35,781 bases of DNA from Chlorobiota bacterium. Lineage in GTDB: Bacteria > Bacteroidota > Ignavibacteria > Kapaibacteriales > NICIL-2. A program made the translations under genes and the position numbers. Below are positions 24,829-32,700 of the stretch, in pieces. The stretch is from positions 1 through 35,781 of the forward strand of contig JAOAGY010000022.1 of NCBI GenBank assembly GCA_026415505.1, given 5' to 3'. Within the stretch, counting starts at the first letter, position 1, and each line of letters opens with the position of its first letter. The notes below the pieces were generated by a model, which did no database searches, was not told where the DNA came from, and saw nothing but the letters and a program-made list of their open reading frames with translations.

Positions 24829-25209
24829 CTAATTGTTCAGTGCACCTTCGCGTATCCACTGTGCGACGCCGCGGCGGTGATTGTCGGTGATTCTGTCTTG
24901 GAACACCGGCGGATGCGCCAGCGTGCCGTCGAGCACTTGCACAAGACGGCTGCGTTCGGGCTGTCCGACGATGATCAGCCCCGGCGTTTGGAACAGCGCG
25001 ATGTAGCTATCGAGCGGGATGGGATCGCTGGCGCTGTGGCATCCGCTGAATGTACACGTCAAGTGCAAGAACGGTTCAACGTGGCGCGAGTAGCTCACGT
25101 TCGAATCGGGGAAGACTACGTCCTGCGGGCGGCGATACTGCGTGCCTTGTTCGCAGCCGCCGAGCAGTGCGATCGCAGCGATCAGCAGGCTAATAGCTTT
25201 CGCTTTCAT
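24829..25209 (-). CDS. Small lipoprotein with haem-c-like CX4CH motif
   Basis: A 126-residue protein. ATG 25209 gives a lipoprotein signal peptide ([14 protein letters not shown]) with lipobox 'LLGGC' (Cys19). Cys52-TFSG-Cys57-His58 resembles the haem attachment site of cytochrome c, but with four instead of two residues between the cysteines. The flanking '[12 protein letters not shown]' and the end '[12 protein letters not shown]' follow the usual layout of small membrane-anchored c-type cytochrome domains ('I..IL...C..CH...GLDL...WI..GA'). A methionine axial ligand is not obvious. Its start overlaps the end of panB by 20 bases. A divergent or non-haem relative is possible. Confidence 0.6.
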   Translation of the reverse strand: MKAKAISLLIAAIALLGGCEQGTQYRRPQDVVFPDSNVSYSRHVEPFLHLTCTFSGCHSASDPIPLDSYIALFQTPGLIIVGQPERSRLVQVLDGTLAHPPVFQDRITDNHRRGVAQWIREGALNN

Positions 25210-26002
25210 TGGGGAAATCGCCACGACGGACATCGTCACTGTAACGGCGAACGGCGTCGGTGATTCGCTGGTAGAGATTGTCGTAGCGTCGCACGAATCG
25301 TGGGTGAAAATCCTGCGTCAAGCCGAGCATGTCGGCATAGACGAGGATTTGCCCGTCGCACCATGGACCGGCACCAATGCCAATCGTTGGGATGTGGAGT
25401 GCTTCGGTGATCCGCCGAGCCAGTGCAGCGGGAATTTTTTCGAGCACGATCGCAAAGGCGCCGGCTTGTTCGAGCGCGAGAGCATCGCGATAGATTTGTT
25501 CGGCTTCGTCGACATCGCGTCCGCGCGCCTGGTAGGAGCCGAATTGGTAGATGCTCTGCGGCGTCAGTCCCAAATGTCCCATCACGGGGATGCCAGCCGC
25601 TGTCATGCGCGAGACAGCTTCGAGCACGCGCTCACCGCCTTCGAGTTTGACCGCACCGGCACCGGCTTCCTTCATCAAGCGCCCGGCGTTGCGGAATGCT
25701 TCGTCGGGATGCACCTGGTAGCTCATGAACGGCATGTCGGCGACGATGAGCGCACGGTGGGCGCCTCGTCGCACTGCTTTGGTGTGGTAGATGATGTCCT
25801 CGAGCGTGACGGGGATCGTCGTTTCGTGACCTTGGACGACGTTGCCGAGCGAATCGCCGACGAGCAAGACATCCACTCCTGCCTGATCGAAGATGCTCGC
25901 CATCAGTGCGTCGTAGGCGGTCAGGCAGACGATTTTGGTGCCTTGTGCTTTCATCTCGAGCAGACGGCGTGTGGTGACCGCTCGCGGGCGGGATTGTTGC
26001 AT
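25190..26002 (-). CDS. panB: 3-methyl-2-oxobutanoate hydroxymethyltransferase
   Basis: First enzyme of the pantothenate branch: transfers a hydroxymethyl group from 5,10-methylene-tetrahydrofolate to 2-oxoisovalerate, giving ketopantoate. From ATG 26002 it is 270 residues, the usual PanB length; the frame runs on upstream into the repeat array, but that part is not PanB. Metal and catalytic residues are present: Asp50 in '[14 protein letters not shown]', Asp89 in 'VADMPFMSY', Lys119 in 'AVKLEGG' and Glu188 in 'IVLEKIP'. '[10 protein letters not shown]' and '[17 protein letters not shown]' are family signatures. No other pan genes are adjacent. A TATTTTCG box lies 33 bases before the start. 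Confidence 0.96.
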   Translation of the reverse strand: MQQSRPRAVTTRRLLEMKAQGTKIVCLTAYDALMASIFDQAGVDVLLVGDSLGNVVQGHETTIPVTLEDIIYHTKAVRRGAHRALIVADMPFMSYQVHPDEAFRNAGRLMKEAGAGAVKLEGGERVLEAVSRMTAAGIPVMGHLGLTPQSIYQFGSYQARGRDVDEAEQIYRDALALEQAGAFAIVLEKIPAALARRITEALHIPTIGIGAGPWCDGQILVYADMLGLTQDFHPRFVRRYDNLYQRITDAVRRYSDDVRRGDFPNESESY

Positions 26003-26034
26003 TGTGTGTTTGCGGTGTGTGTTCGATGCCGGAG

Positions 26035-26042
26035 CGAAAATA
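26035..26042 (-). promoter_or_regulatory. Putative -7 box variant (TATTTTCG) for panB
   Basis: Minus-strand TATTTTCGC, one base off TAnnTTTG, lies 33 bases before the panB ATG. It separates panB from the repeat array and so argues that panB is not read through from the WG gene. Confidence 0.4.
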
Positions 26043-26092
26043 GTGCGCCGCTCGGTCACACGGGCGGAAGTCATTGCTGCGGAGATTGTCGC

Positions 26093-26403
26093 GTCACCCT
26101 GAACTCGTTTCGGGGTCTCTGTGAGATGCTGAAACAAGTTCAGCATGACGGGCAGTGGTGCGATGAGATGCCGAAACAAGTTCGGCATGACGGGCAAAAG
26201 GCATGACACCACACGTACACCTTGTCACCCTGAACTCGGTTCAGGGTCTTTCACTTCCGAGCGTCACCCCGAACTTGGTTCGGGGTCTCTGTTAGATGCT
26301 GAAACAAGTTCAGCATGACGGGCGGCGGTGCGATGAGATGCCGAAACAAGTTCAGCATGACAGGCAGTGGTGCAATGAGATGCCGAAACAAGTTCGGCAT
26401 GAC
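26093..26403. repeat. Array A: eight 27-base hairpin repeats
   Basis: Units of form GTCA-stem-CTTGT-stem-TCTC lie at 26093, 26224 and 26263 (forward) and at 26123, 26165, 26293, 26335 and 26377 (reverse). Each is an imperfect palindrome with stem CCCTGAA/TTCAGGG, CCCCGAA/TTCGGGG, TGCTGAA/TTCAGCA or TGCCGAA/TTCGGCA, so both arms change together; the units at 26093 and 26335 have one non-complementary change each. Spacers are about 4-33 bases and partly conserved ('gggcagtggtgcgat'). There is no CRISPR leader, no unique-length spacers and no cas gene. Confidence 0.9.
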
Positions 26404-26481
26404 GGGCAAGAGGCATGTCGCCACACCACCGCACAGCAAATCGGCGAGCACTACACGCGCAAAACATATCCCAAACGCAAA

Positions 26482-26504
26482 TGGGGCGGCACATCGCCGC
26501 CCCA
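26482..26504 (-). terminator. Hairpin after the WG-repeat gene
   Basis: TGGGGCGGC and GCCGCCCCA form a perfect nine-pair stem with a five-base loop, 23 bases after the stop of the WG gene. On the minus strand it is followed by ATTTGCGTTT, which is T-rich but not a clean U-run. Confidence 0.7.
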
Positions 26505-26526
26505 CTGCCGATGCCTCCTTGTACCG

Positions 26527-29112
26527 TCATGGCTCGTAGTACTCATTCCCCCAAGCATCGGTAAAGCAAAACTCGACTTCCTTCACCCTGAACTGATTCT
26601 TGCCCTGCCGAGAATAACTCCAATACTTCGGCAGAAGCATCAATCTTCCGCTCCTGTCGGCGTACCCGACGAGAATAAAATCCTCGGCGACTTCGAGCAT
26701 CAACTCGAAGTCTTTTCCCCTGGTGATTATCATGTCGCAGATCAACGGGAGAATCTGCTTACCGCTGGTATTGATGATTCCCCACTTTCCATGAGCAAAT
26801 GCTGCTGGACGCACCCTGCCACCGACGTTCGCCCGTCCGACACCGAGATCGTCGTAGAACTCGATGTAGCTGTACATCGGCGGTATGACGACGTTGTACT
26901 TTTTATCGTAGACGATAGCCTTCCATCCATGAGGTCCGCGGTACTGCACGATAAGCAATCCACAACCAGAGAACACGTGAAAGTCACAAGGTGAACCGAC
27001 TTCATGTGACAGTGGTACGACTTCTTTACCTTCAGTGTCGATAAGACCCCACTTGTTGCCGACCACGACTGGTGCATGCCCCAAATAGAACCTCCAGACC
27101 GCGTCGTACCGCAGCGGCACGACCTCGTTGCCATCCCGATCGATGAATCCCCACTTGCCACCGATACAAACTGCAGCACGCCCCTCAGAATACCATCCGA
27201 CCTTGTCGTACCGTGGTGGCACGACTTCGTTGCCATCCCGATCGATGAATCCCCACTTGTTGCCGACGCGAAACGCAGCACGCCCCTCGGAAAACGACTC
27301 GATTTCGTTGTACCGTAGCGGCATTTGCATGACCTCCTTGGTCTCCGGATCGATCAATACCCACCTACCACCCATGTATTCTGCTCTGGGTTCCTTGCGA
27401 TGGCCATATTGTCCAGATTCGATATCGCGTGTGTTCGTGTCGTCTGCCGGTGGCGTGGGCTCGTCACTGGCTGTCGTACTCGGAACAGCCTCTGTTGAAC
27501 TCTGCTCTTCCGGCACGTTGATGGTTCTCTTGTATTTCTTCAAAATTTTCGGCACCAATCCCGAATTGACCAGAATCGCCTTGGTGAATTGCCCGGAATC
27601 AAACAACTGAATCGGGACGATCTCGTTGCCGTGCGTGTCTATTATCCCCCATTTGCCGCGGATACAAACTGCAGCGTGCCCATTATTATCGAATGACTCA
27701 GCCTCGTCGTATTGCGGCGGCACGACTTCCTTGCCGTCGACATCGATGAATCCCCACTTGCGACCGACACGAACCGCGGCTCGCTCATCGTGGAAACTCT
27801 TGACCTCGTCGTACCGTGGTGGCACGACTTCCTTGCCATTGACATCGATGAATCCCCACCTGCCACCGACATAAACCTCAGCACGTCCATCGTAGAAACT
27901 TCCGACCACTTGATACCGTGGCGGCACGACCTCCCTACCATCGACATCGATGAATCCCCACCTGCCACCGACACGAACCGGAGCACGTTCGTTCAAACAG
28001 AAACTCCTGACCTCGTCGTACCGTGGTGGCACGACCTCCTTGCCATCGACATCGATGAATCCCCACTTGCCGCCGATACGAACAGGCGCTCGCCCTCTAT
28101 TGAACAATTCGACCTCGTCGTACCGTGGCGGCACGACTTCCCTGCCATCGACATCAATACATCCCCACTTGCCGCCGACACGCACCGCGGCACGCTCTTC
28201 ATCCATCCAGCTGATCTCGTCGTATTGCAGAGGCACGATCTCTCTGCCTTCCCAATCGATCAACCCCCACTTGTCGCCGAGGCGAACCGCGGCACGATTA
28301 TAAAGACTCGTGACGTCGTCGTACTGCGGTGACACGACCTCCTTGCCCTCGAGATCGATCAATCCCCATTTGCCGCCGACACATACCTTCACGCGCCCCT
28401 GAGCGAACGACTCGATCCGGTCGTATCGTGGCGGCACGATCTCCCTGCCTTCCCAATCGATCACCCCCCACTTGTCGCCGAGGCGAACCGCGACACAATT
28501 ATGGAGACTCTTGATCTCGTCGTACTGCGGTGGCACCACCTCCTTGCCCTCCGGGTCGAGCAAACCCCACTTGCCGCCGACACTGACAGCAGTTCTATTG
28601 CCACCAAGCTCCTTGACAGCGTCGTAATGTTTTACCGACACGACCTTGTCTCCAACTACCAAATGCATCCTCTCGATGCCGTCGTCCATGACTGTCACAA
28701 ATCGCGACGAAACTATCTCGACGAACTGATGAATCGGTGGGATCAGCTCTCTATTGCCCACATGGTACAATCCCCATTTCCCTTGCCACACGACACGAAC
28801 ATATTCTGTAGATTGCCAATCCTTCGTCGACATATAGCCTCCCGCCATGACAGCATCGTACACGACAGGGACGATTTCCCTGCCATCTATCCCCACCAAA
28901 CCCCAGAGCCCGTCGCGCATGACCGGATAATACCCCCGTTCCCCCATCTGCTTGATATTCCACGGAACACAAACCAAATCGTATTGCGGTGGTACCACAA
29001 GCTGGCGACGACGATCGCAAAAACCCCACTTACCGCCTTTCCGATACGGTATCAAAACCGGCGGTAAAAACTCCTCCAGAGAGGACTTCGAAGGACGATC
29101 GACATTAGCCAT
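26527..29112 (-). CDS. WG-repeat protein (about 20 repeats)
   Basis: An 861-residue protein with no signal peptide or membrane segment, so probably cytoplasmic. It is almost wholly made of WG beta-repeats with a period of about 34 residues, consensus 'GGKWGFIDVDGKEVVPPRYDEV..F..GRA.V'. I count about 20 copies, a few degenerate (for instance 'GGRWVLIDPETKEV' and 'GPHGWKAIVYDKKYN'). A Ser/Thr/Pro/Glu-rich linker without repeats lies at about 522-577 ('VPEEQSSTEAVPSTTASDE') and splits the protein into a 14-copy and a 6-copy array. No catalytic domain is visible. Repeats 9-13 are very alike also in DNA. ATG 29112 is the only sensible start; a weak TATGTTTC lies 20 bases upstream. It is flanked by hairpin-repeat arrays on both sides. 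Function unknown; WG repeats are generally thought to form binding scaffolds. Confidence 0.9.
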   Translation of the reverse strand: MANVDRPSKSSLEEFLPPVLIPYRKGGKWGFCDRRRQLVVPPQYDLVCVPWNIKQMGERGYYPVMRDGLWGLVGIDGREIVPVVYDAVMAGGYMSTKDWQSTEYVRVVWQGKWGLYHVGNRELIPPIHQFVEIVSSRFVTVMDDGIERMHLVVGDKVVSVKHYDAVKELGGNRTAVSVGGKWGLLDPEGKEVVPPQYDEIKSLHNCVAVRLGDKWGVIDWEGREIVPPRYDRIESFAQGRVKVCVGGKWGLIDLEGKEVVSPQYDDVTSLYNRAAVRLGDKWGLIDWEGREIVPLQYDEISWMDEERAAVRVGGKWGCIDVDGREVVPPRYDEVELFNRGRAPVRIGGKWGFIDVDGKEVVPPRYDEVRSFCLNERAPVRVGGRWGFIDVDGREVVPPRYQVVGSFYDGRAEVYVGGRWGFIDVNGKEVVPPRYDEVKSFHDERAAVRVGRKWGFIDVDGKEVVPPQYDEAESFDNNGHAAVCIRGKWGIIDTHGNEIVPIQLFDSGQFTKAILVNSGLVPKILKKYKRTINVPEEQSSTEAVPSTTASDEPTPPADDTNTRDIESGQYGHRKEPRAEYMGGRWVLIDPETKEVMQMPLRYNEIESFSEGRAAFRVGNKWGFIDRDGNEVVPPRYDKVGWYSEGRAAVCIGGKWGFIDRDGNEVVPLRYDAVWRFYLGHAPVVVGNKWGLIDTEGKEVVPLSHEVGSPCDFHVFSGCGLLIVQYRGPHGWKAIVYDKKYNVVIPPMYSYIEFYDDLGVGRANVGGRVRPAAFAHGKWGIINTSGKQILPLICDMIITRGKDFELMLEVAEDFILVGYADRSGRLMLLPKYWSYSRQGKNQFRVKEVEFCFTDAWGNEYYEP

Positions 29113-29330
29113 GACTCATCGAACAAATGGTGAAACATACTCTCGCCCTTGCGTTCTGGGCGACCGTTGCGAAACTAACCGTCACACTCAGCCCAGTGTA
29201 CAGTTCGAGAAGTTTCTTTCTTTGCTGCTCCGCCTCGTTGCACAGAGGAGCAATCAGACTCCACCAATCGCATGCTCAGGGCGCGTGGCTCGTTGGTTCG
29301 CTACAAGTGTTCCTGCCACACTGACTGAAC
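29113..29330. other. Intergenic stretch, no gene recognised
   Basis: About 220 bases between the WG gene and array B. It has a somewhat lower GC content by eye than its surroundings. Apart from a weak promoter-like TATGTTTC (29139-29132, minus) for the WG gene I see no conserved reading frame, RNA or repeat in it. Confidence 0.5.
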
Positions 29331-29954
29331 AAGATGTCCGAACTCGCTCGGCATGACGAGCAGCGGTGTAATGAGATGCTGAAACAAGTTCAGCATGACG
29401 GGCAAAAGGCAGTGGCACGCTGCAAAGCACGTCACCCTGAACTCGGTTCAGGGTCTCCACTCCTCAGGCGTCACCCTGAACTCGGTTCAGGGTCTTTCAC
29501 TTCCGACTGTCACCCCGAACTTGTTTCGGGGGCTCTGTCGGATGCTGAAACAAGTTCAGCATGACAGGCGGCGGTGCGACGAGATGCTGAAACAAGTTCA
29601 GCATGACAGGCAGTGGTGCAATGAGATGCCGAAACACGTTCGGCATGACGGACAAAAGGCAGTGGCACGCTGCAAAGCACGTCACCCTGAACTTGTTTCA
29701 GGGTCTTTCACTTCCGAGCGTCACCCTGAACTTGTTTCAGGGTCTTTCGCTTCCGACTGTCACCCCGAACTTGTTTCGGGGTCTCTGTCGGATGCTGAAA
29801 CAAGTTCAGCATGACAGGCAGTGGTGCAATGAGATGCCGAAACAAGTTCGGCATGACGGGCAAAAGGCAGTGGCACGCTGCAAAGCACGTCACCCTGAAC
29901 TTGTTTCAGGGTCTTTCACTTCCGAGCGTCACCCTGAACTTGTTTCAGGGTCCC
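29331..29954. repeat. Array B: fourteen hairpin repeats plus one decayed copy
   Basis: The same 27-base family as array A. Forward units start at 29431, 29470, 29509, 29681, 29720, 29759, 29889 and 29928; reverse units at 29373, 29539, 29581, 29623, 29789 and 29831; a degenerate reverse copy lies at 29331. The units form a higher-order block: two CCCTGAA units, one CCCCGAA unit, one or two TGCTGAA units, one TGCCGAA unit, then the spacer 'aaaaggcagtggcacgctgc'. This spacer occurs at 29404, 29654 and 29862, so the block is tandemly duplicated with a period of about 250 then 208 bases. Confidence 0.92.
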
Positions 29955-30014
29955 ATCCTCTCACGTTCACGCGCATGCACTCGCGCTGATCACGTCCGGC
30001 ACTCTACGGTATCG

Positions 30015-30022
30015 TAGTTTCG
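30015..30022 (+). promoter_or_regulatory. Putative -7 box variant (TAGTTTCG)
   Basis: TAGTTTCG, one base off TAnnTTTG, lies 78 bases before the ATG of the hemolysin-family gene and after the end of array B. Weak on its own; supported by the same TTCG variant before other genes here. Confidence 0.3.
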
Positions 30023-30099
30023 AGGCAGTATAGACGAGCAGCTCCTTTCGATGTCTGTGCGAATCGGAGTCCAACAATCGAGACCGGTGGCTGGTGCCG

Positions 30100-31407
30100 A
30101 TGTTCGGTGATTTGCTGTTGACGATCGCGCTGGTCGGATTGAACGCCTTTTTCGTCGCTGCCGAATTCGCGCTGGTCAAGATACGGTCATCGCACGTCGA
30201 AATCCGAGCACGCGAAGGAAGCGTGCTCGCACGCTTGGTACGTTCGATCATCGGGCAACTCGACGGGTATCTCTCAGCCACACAACTGGGAATCACGCTC
30301 GCCTCGCTGGGTTTGGGATGGATCGGCGAACCGGTCGTTGCTCGCATGATCGCAGCACTCCTCGATACGGTCGGAGTCCGTCTGTCCGAACATGCTATCC
30401 ATCGTCTGTCGCTGCCGGTAGCTTTTGCGACAATTACCGTGCTCCACATCGTGCTCGGCGAGCTTGCACCCAAATCGCTGGCGATTCAACACAGCGAGCG
30501 TGTCGCCTATGCCATCTCGATACCGATGCGTGCGTTCTACATCATTTTCAAGCCTGCTATCTGGGTGCTCAACGGTTTGGCACAGGGCGTGCTTCGTGTG
30601 CTCGGCATCCAGCCTGCACGCGAAAGTGAACTCCACTCGGCAGACGAGATTCGTTACTTGCTCGAAGAGAGCCAGCGCAGCGGCATTATCGCCGCCGAGC
30701 AACACGAACTGCTCGAGAACATCTTCGAGTTGCCTCGTCGGCAGGTGCGTCACATCATGGTGCCTCGTCCGCGCATCGTTGCGCTCGAAATCGGCATGCC
30801 CACCGAGCGGATACTCGACATCGTCCTCGAAGAAGGGTATTCGCGCATGCCCGTTTATCGCGGCTCGCTCGACGACATCGTCGGCATCGTCTATACCAAA
30901 GACCTCTTGTCGCTGGTCCACCTGCGCAATCTGATCATCCTCGAAGACATCATTCGTCCGGCTATGATGGTCAGCGAGGACGAATCGTTGCATCGCTTGC
31001 TCCGGCGATTTCAGAACGAGCAAGTCCACATGGCGATCGTCACCGATGAGTTCGGTGGCACTGCTGGATTGGTCACTCTCGAAGACGTTCTCGAAGAAAT
31101 CGTTGGCGAGATTCGCGATGAATACGACGAGGAGCGATCGCCCGTGCTGCAGCAGCGAAGCGACTACATCGTCTATGCAGCGACGACGATCGCCGATCTC
31201 AACGAACATCTCCCCGTGCCGCTTCCCGAAAGCGACGAGTACGACACACTCGGCGGTTTGATCATGCAAAAGGCAGGCGCTATTCCGCCCACCGGCGCAC
31301 AATTCGACATTCCACCGTATCGTGCCGAAGTGCTCCGCTCGACCGATCGGACGATCGAGCTGGTCAAACTCCACCTCGTCGGCACTCCACCGACCGGTCG
31401 CACATAA
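30100..31407 (+). CDS. CNNM/CorC-type (hemolysin family) membrane protein
   Basis: A 435-residue protein from ATG 30100; a GTG two codons earlier at 30094 is possible. The N-terminal DUF21/CNNM domain (about 1-195) has three to four helices with 'GLNAFFVAAEFALVKIRSS', 'ATQLGITLASLGLGWIGEP' and 'LGELAPKSLAI'. Two CBS domains follow (about 215-335: 'IMVPRPRIVALE', 'YSRMPVYRGSLDDIVGIVYTKDL' in part, 'HMAIVTDEFGGTAGLVTLED' in part). A C-terminal CorC_HlyC transporter-associated domain (about 350-428, 'DEYDTLGGLIMQKAGAIP') ends it. CNNM-family proteins are implicated in Mg2+ or Co2+ efflux with nucleotide sensing by CBS; the 'hemolysin' name is historical. It converges with the GWxTD gene with nine bases between stops. 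Confidence 0.9.
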   Translation: MFGDLLLTIALVGLNAFFVAAEFALVKIRSSHVEIRAREGSVLARLVRSIIGQLDGYLSATQLGITLASLGLGWIGEPVVARMIAALLDTVGVRLSEHAIHRLSLPVAFATITVLHIVLGELAPKSLAIQHSERVAYAISIPMRAFYIIFKPAIWVLNGLAQGVLRVLGIQPARESELHSADEIRYLLEESQRSGIIAAEQHELLENIFELPRRQVRHIMVPRPRIVALEIGMPTERILDIVLEEGYSRMPVYRGSLDDIVGIVYTKDLLSLVHLRNLIILEDIIRPAMMVSEDESLHRLLRRFQNEQVHMAIVTDEFGGTAGLVTLEDVLEEIVGEIRDEYDEERSPVLQQRSDYIVYAATTIADLNEHLPVPLPESDEYDTLGGLIMQKAGAIPPTGAQFDIPPYRAEVLRSTDRTIELVKLHLVGTPPTGRT

Positions 31408-31416
31408 TGCAGAGAC

Positions 31417-32700
31417 CTACTGCAACCCGCTGTAGCGATACTTTTCGCTCAGGAAAAACGGCGTCGTCGGCGAGAGCCGGTAGTCGCCGAACCCAGTATT
31501 GTCCACGAACACGTAGCGGCGATTGAGTCGCGAGTACGTCCAGATGATGATCGAGCGATTGTCGTAAGGATTGATGCGGCGCTCCACGCTCGATGGCTCG
31601 CCGAGTACGATGTACACCATTCCCATGTCGGTGAGCCACCCTTCGGTGTACGATCGGAAGTTGCGATTGGCGTATTCGATACGGGCGTAGTATTCCTCGA
31701 ACGCTTCGTTGCGAAGCGTACCGGGTGTGGGGTCGTGTTCCTTCCAAAATTGCTCGAAGGCAGCGCGACGTTCTGCATCGGTCGGTTTGGCGAGCATCGA
31801 GTCAATTTCAGCTTCCGTGGCGATGTATCGAAGCTGTCGAATCGCTCTACCGATGTCAGTAAAAACGCTGCTGGAAACGCCGTAGCGCAGCTCGATGCGT
31901 CGTTCGGATGTCGCAACGATGCGGTTTGTATCGGTACCGACCTCTACAGCGATGCGATACTGCCCCTGCGGAATTTTCGCCGTCGGCAACACGATACGCA
32001 GAAAGTGTTGAACACGCCCCGTGCTATCGGTACGGAGCTGCTGCCAGGACGTGGCATACACCGACTGGTTACTGTCGAGAACGCGGCAGCGTCCCCACAA
32101 CTGGCGCGATGGCGGGCTGTACGCTTCGAAGAATACGAAAAATCCCTCGCCGAGGGAGCTAATGTCGTCGCCGACATACGGCGTGATGACGTAGCGGCGA
32201 TTGCGTTCCTCGATGCGCGACACGATGAGCACACCGCTGACGCCGATCTGCTGGCGACTCCAGTCGGGAATAGCTGCGCGCCGGTCGGTGCGCCACTGCC
32301 GATTGGAAAGTTTATCGCTGACGACGATCTCGACACGGTACGATCCCGGCGGCACCGTGAACACGGTTTGTGTGATGTCGGCTGCATCGCTGGCGCCCCG
32401 GGCAATCGTTGCATCGCGCTGACTGAGTGTTCGTTCCAGCGATTTCGCCGCCAGACGACGCCCCACACTGTCGCGAACAGTGACATCGAGACGGTACGTT
32501 GCCAGAAACGACCTTTCTGCAGCGGCAAATTGTAGCAGACTGTACGGAACCGCCACATACACGTCCAAACGGCATGAATCGGGAGTGTCGCCGCGAACGT
32601 ACATCGTCGCCACGCCAAGCTCCTCGCCCGCCTGCGGCACAGCCAGAGCACTGGCTGTCAGCAACAGCATGAACAGACTGCTTCTGGCTACGCGGCGCAT
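31417..32700 (-). CDS. GWxTD domain-containing secreted protein
   Basis: A 427-residue protein with a signal peptide (MRRVARSSLFMLLLTASALA). Residues about 25-270 are beta-rich, with repeated 'YRV/YRIAVEV' strands typical of the N-terminal part of this family. The C-terminal 150 residues hold the GWxTD domain, with 'EGWLTDMGMVYIVLGEPSSV' near residue 355 and 'IIIWTYSRLNRRYVFVD'. The family is found mainly in Bacteroidota, Chlorobiota, Acidobacteriota and relatives; its molecular function is unknown. The gene begins inside the last 13 bases of rimO, so it is co-transcribed with it. There is no sign of truncation. Confidence 0.88.
   Translation of the reverse strand: MRRVARSSLFMLLLTASALAVPQAGEELGVATMYVRGDTPDSCRLDVYVAVPYSLLQFAAAERSFLATYRLDVTVRDSVGRRLAAKSLERTLSQRDATIARGASDAADITQTVFTVPPGSYRVEIVVSDKLSNRQWRTDRRAAIPDWSRQQIGVSGVLIVSRIEERNRRYVITPYVGDDISSLGEGFFVFFEAYSPPSRQLWGRCRVLDSNQSVYATSWQQLRTDSTGRVQHFLRIVLPTAKIPQGQYRIAVEVGTDTNRIVATSERRIELRYGVSSSVFTDIGRAIRQLRYIATEAEIDSMLAKPTDAERRAAFEQFWKEHDPTPGTLRNEAFEEYYARIEYANRNFRSYTEGWLTDMGMVYIVLGEPSSVERRINPYDNRSIIIWTYSRLNRRYVFVDNTGFGDYRLSPTTPFFLSEKYRYSGLQ

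Noticed and set aside
26003..26212. 70-residue N-terminal extension of panB
   Set aside because: It is encoded by the hairpin repeats and the promoter region; PanB begins naturally at 26002.
26093..29954. Regular short repeats that might be CRISPR arrays
   Set aside because: Units are palindromes in both orientations with short, repeated spacers of variable length; spacers are not unique and there are no cas genes or leader.
26104..29989. Open frames giving peptides such as HAELVSAS or MLNLFQHL across the repeats
   Set aside because: They are translations of the hairpin repeats in several frames on both strands, with no starts, conservation or domain; they are not genes.
30100..31407. Reading the gene as a pore-forming hemolysin toxin
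   Set aside because: The 'hemolysin' name is inherited; CNNM, CBS and CorC_HlyC domains point to ion transport.
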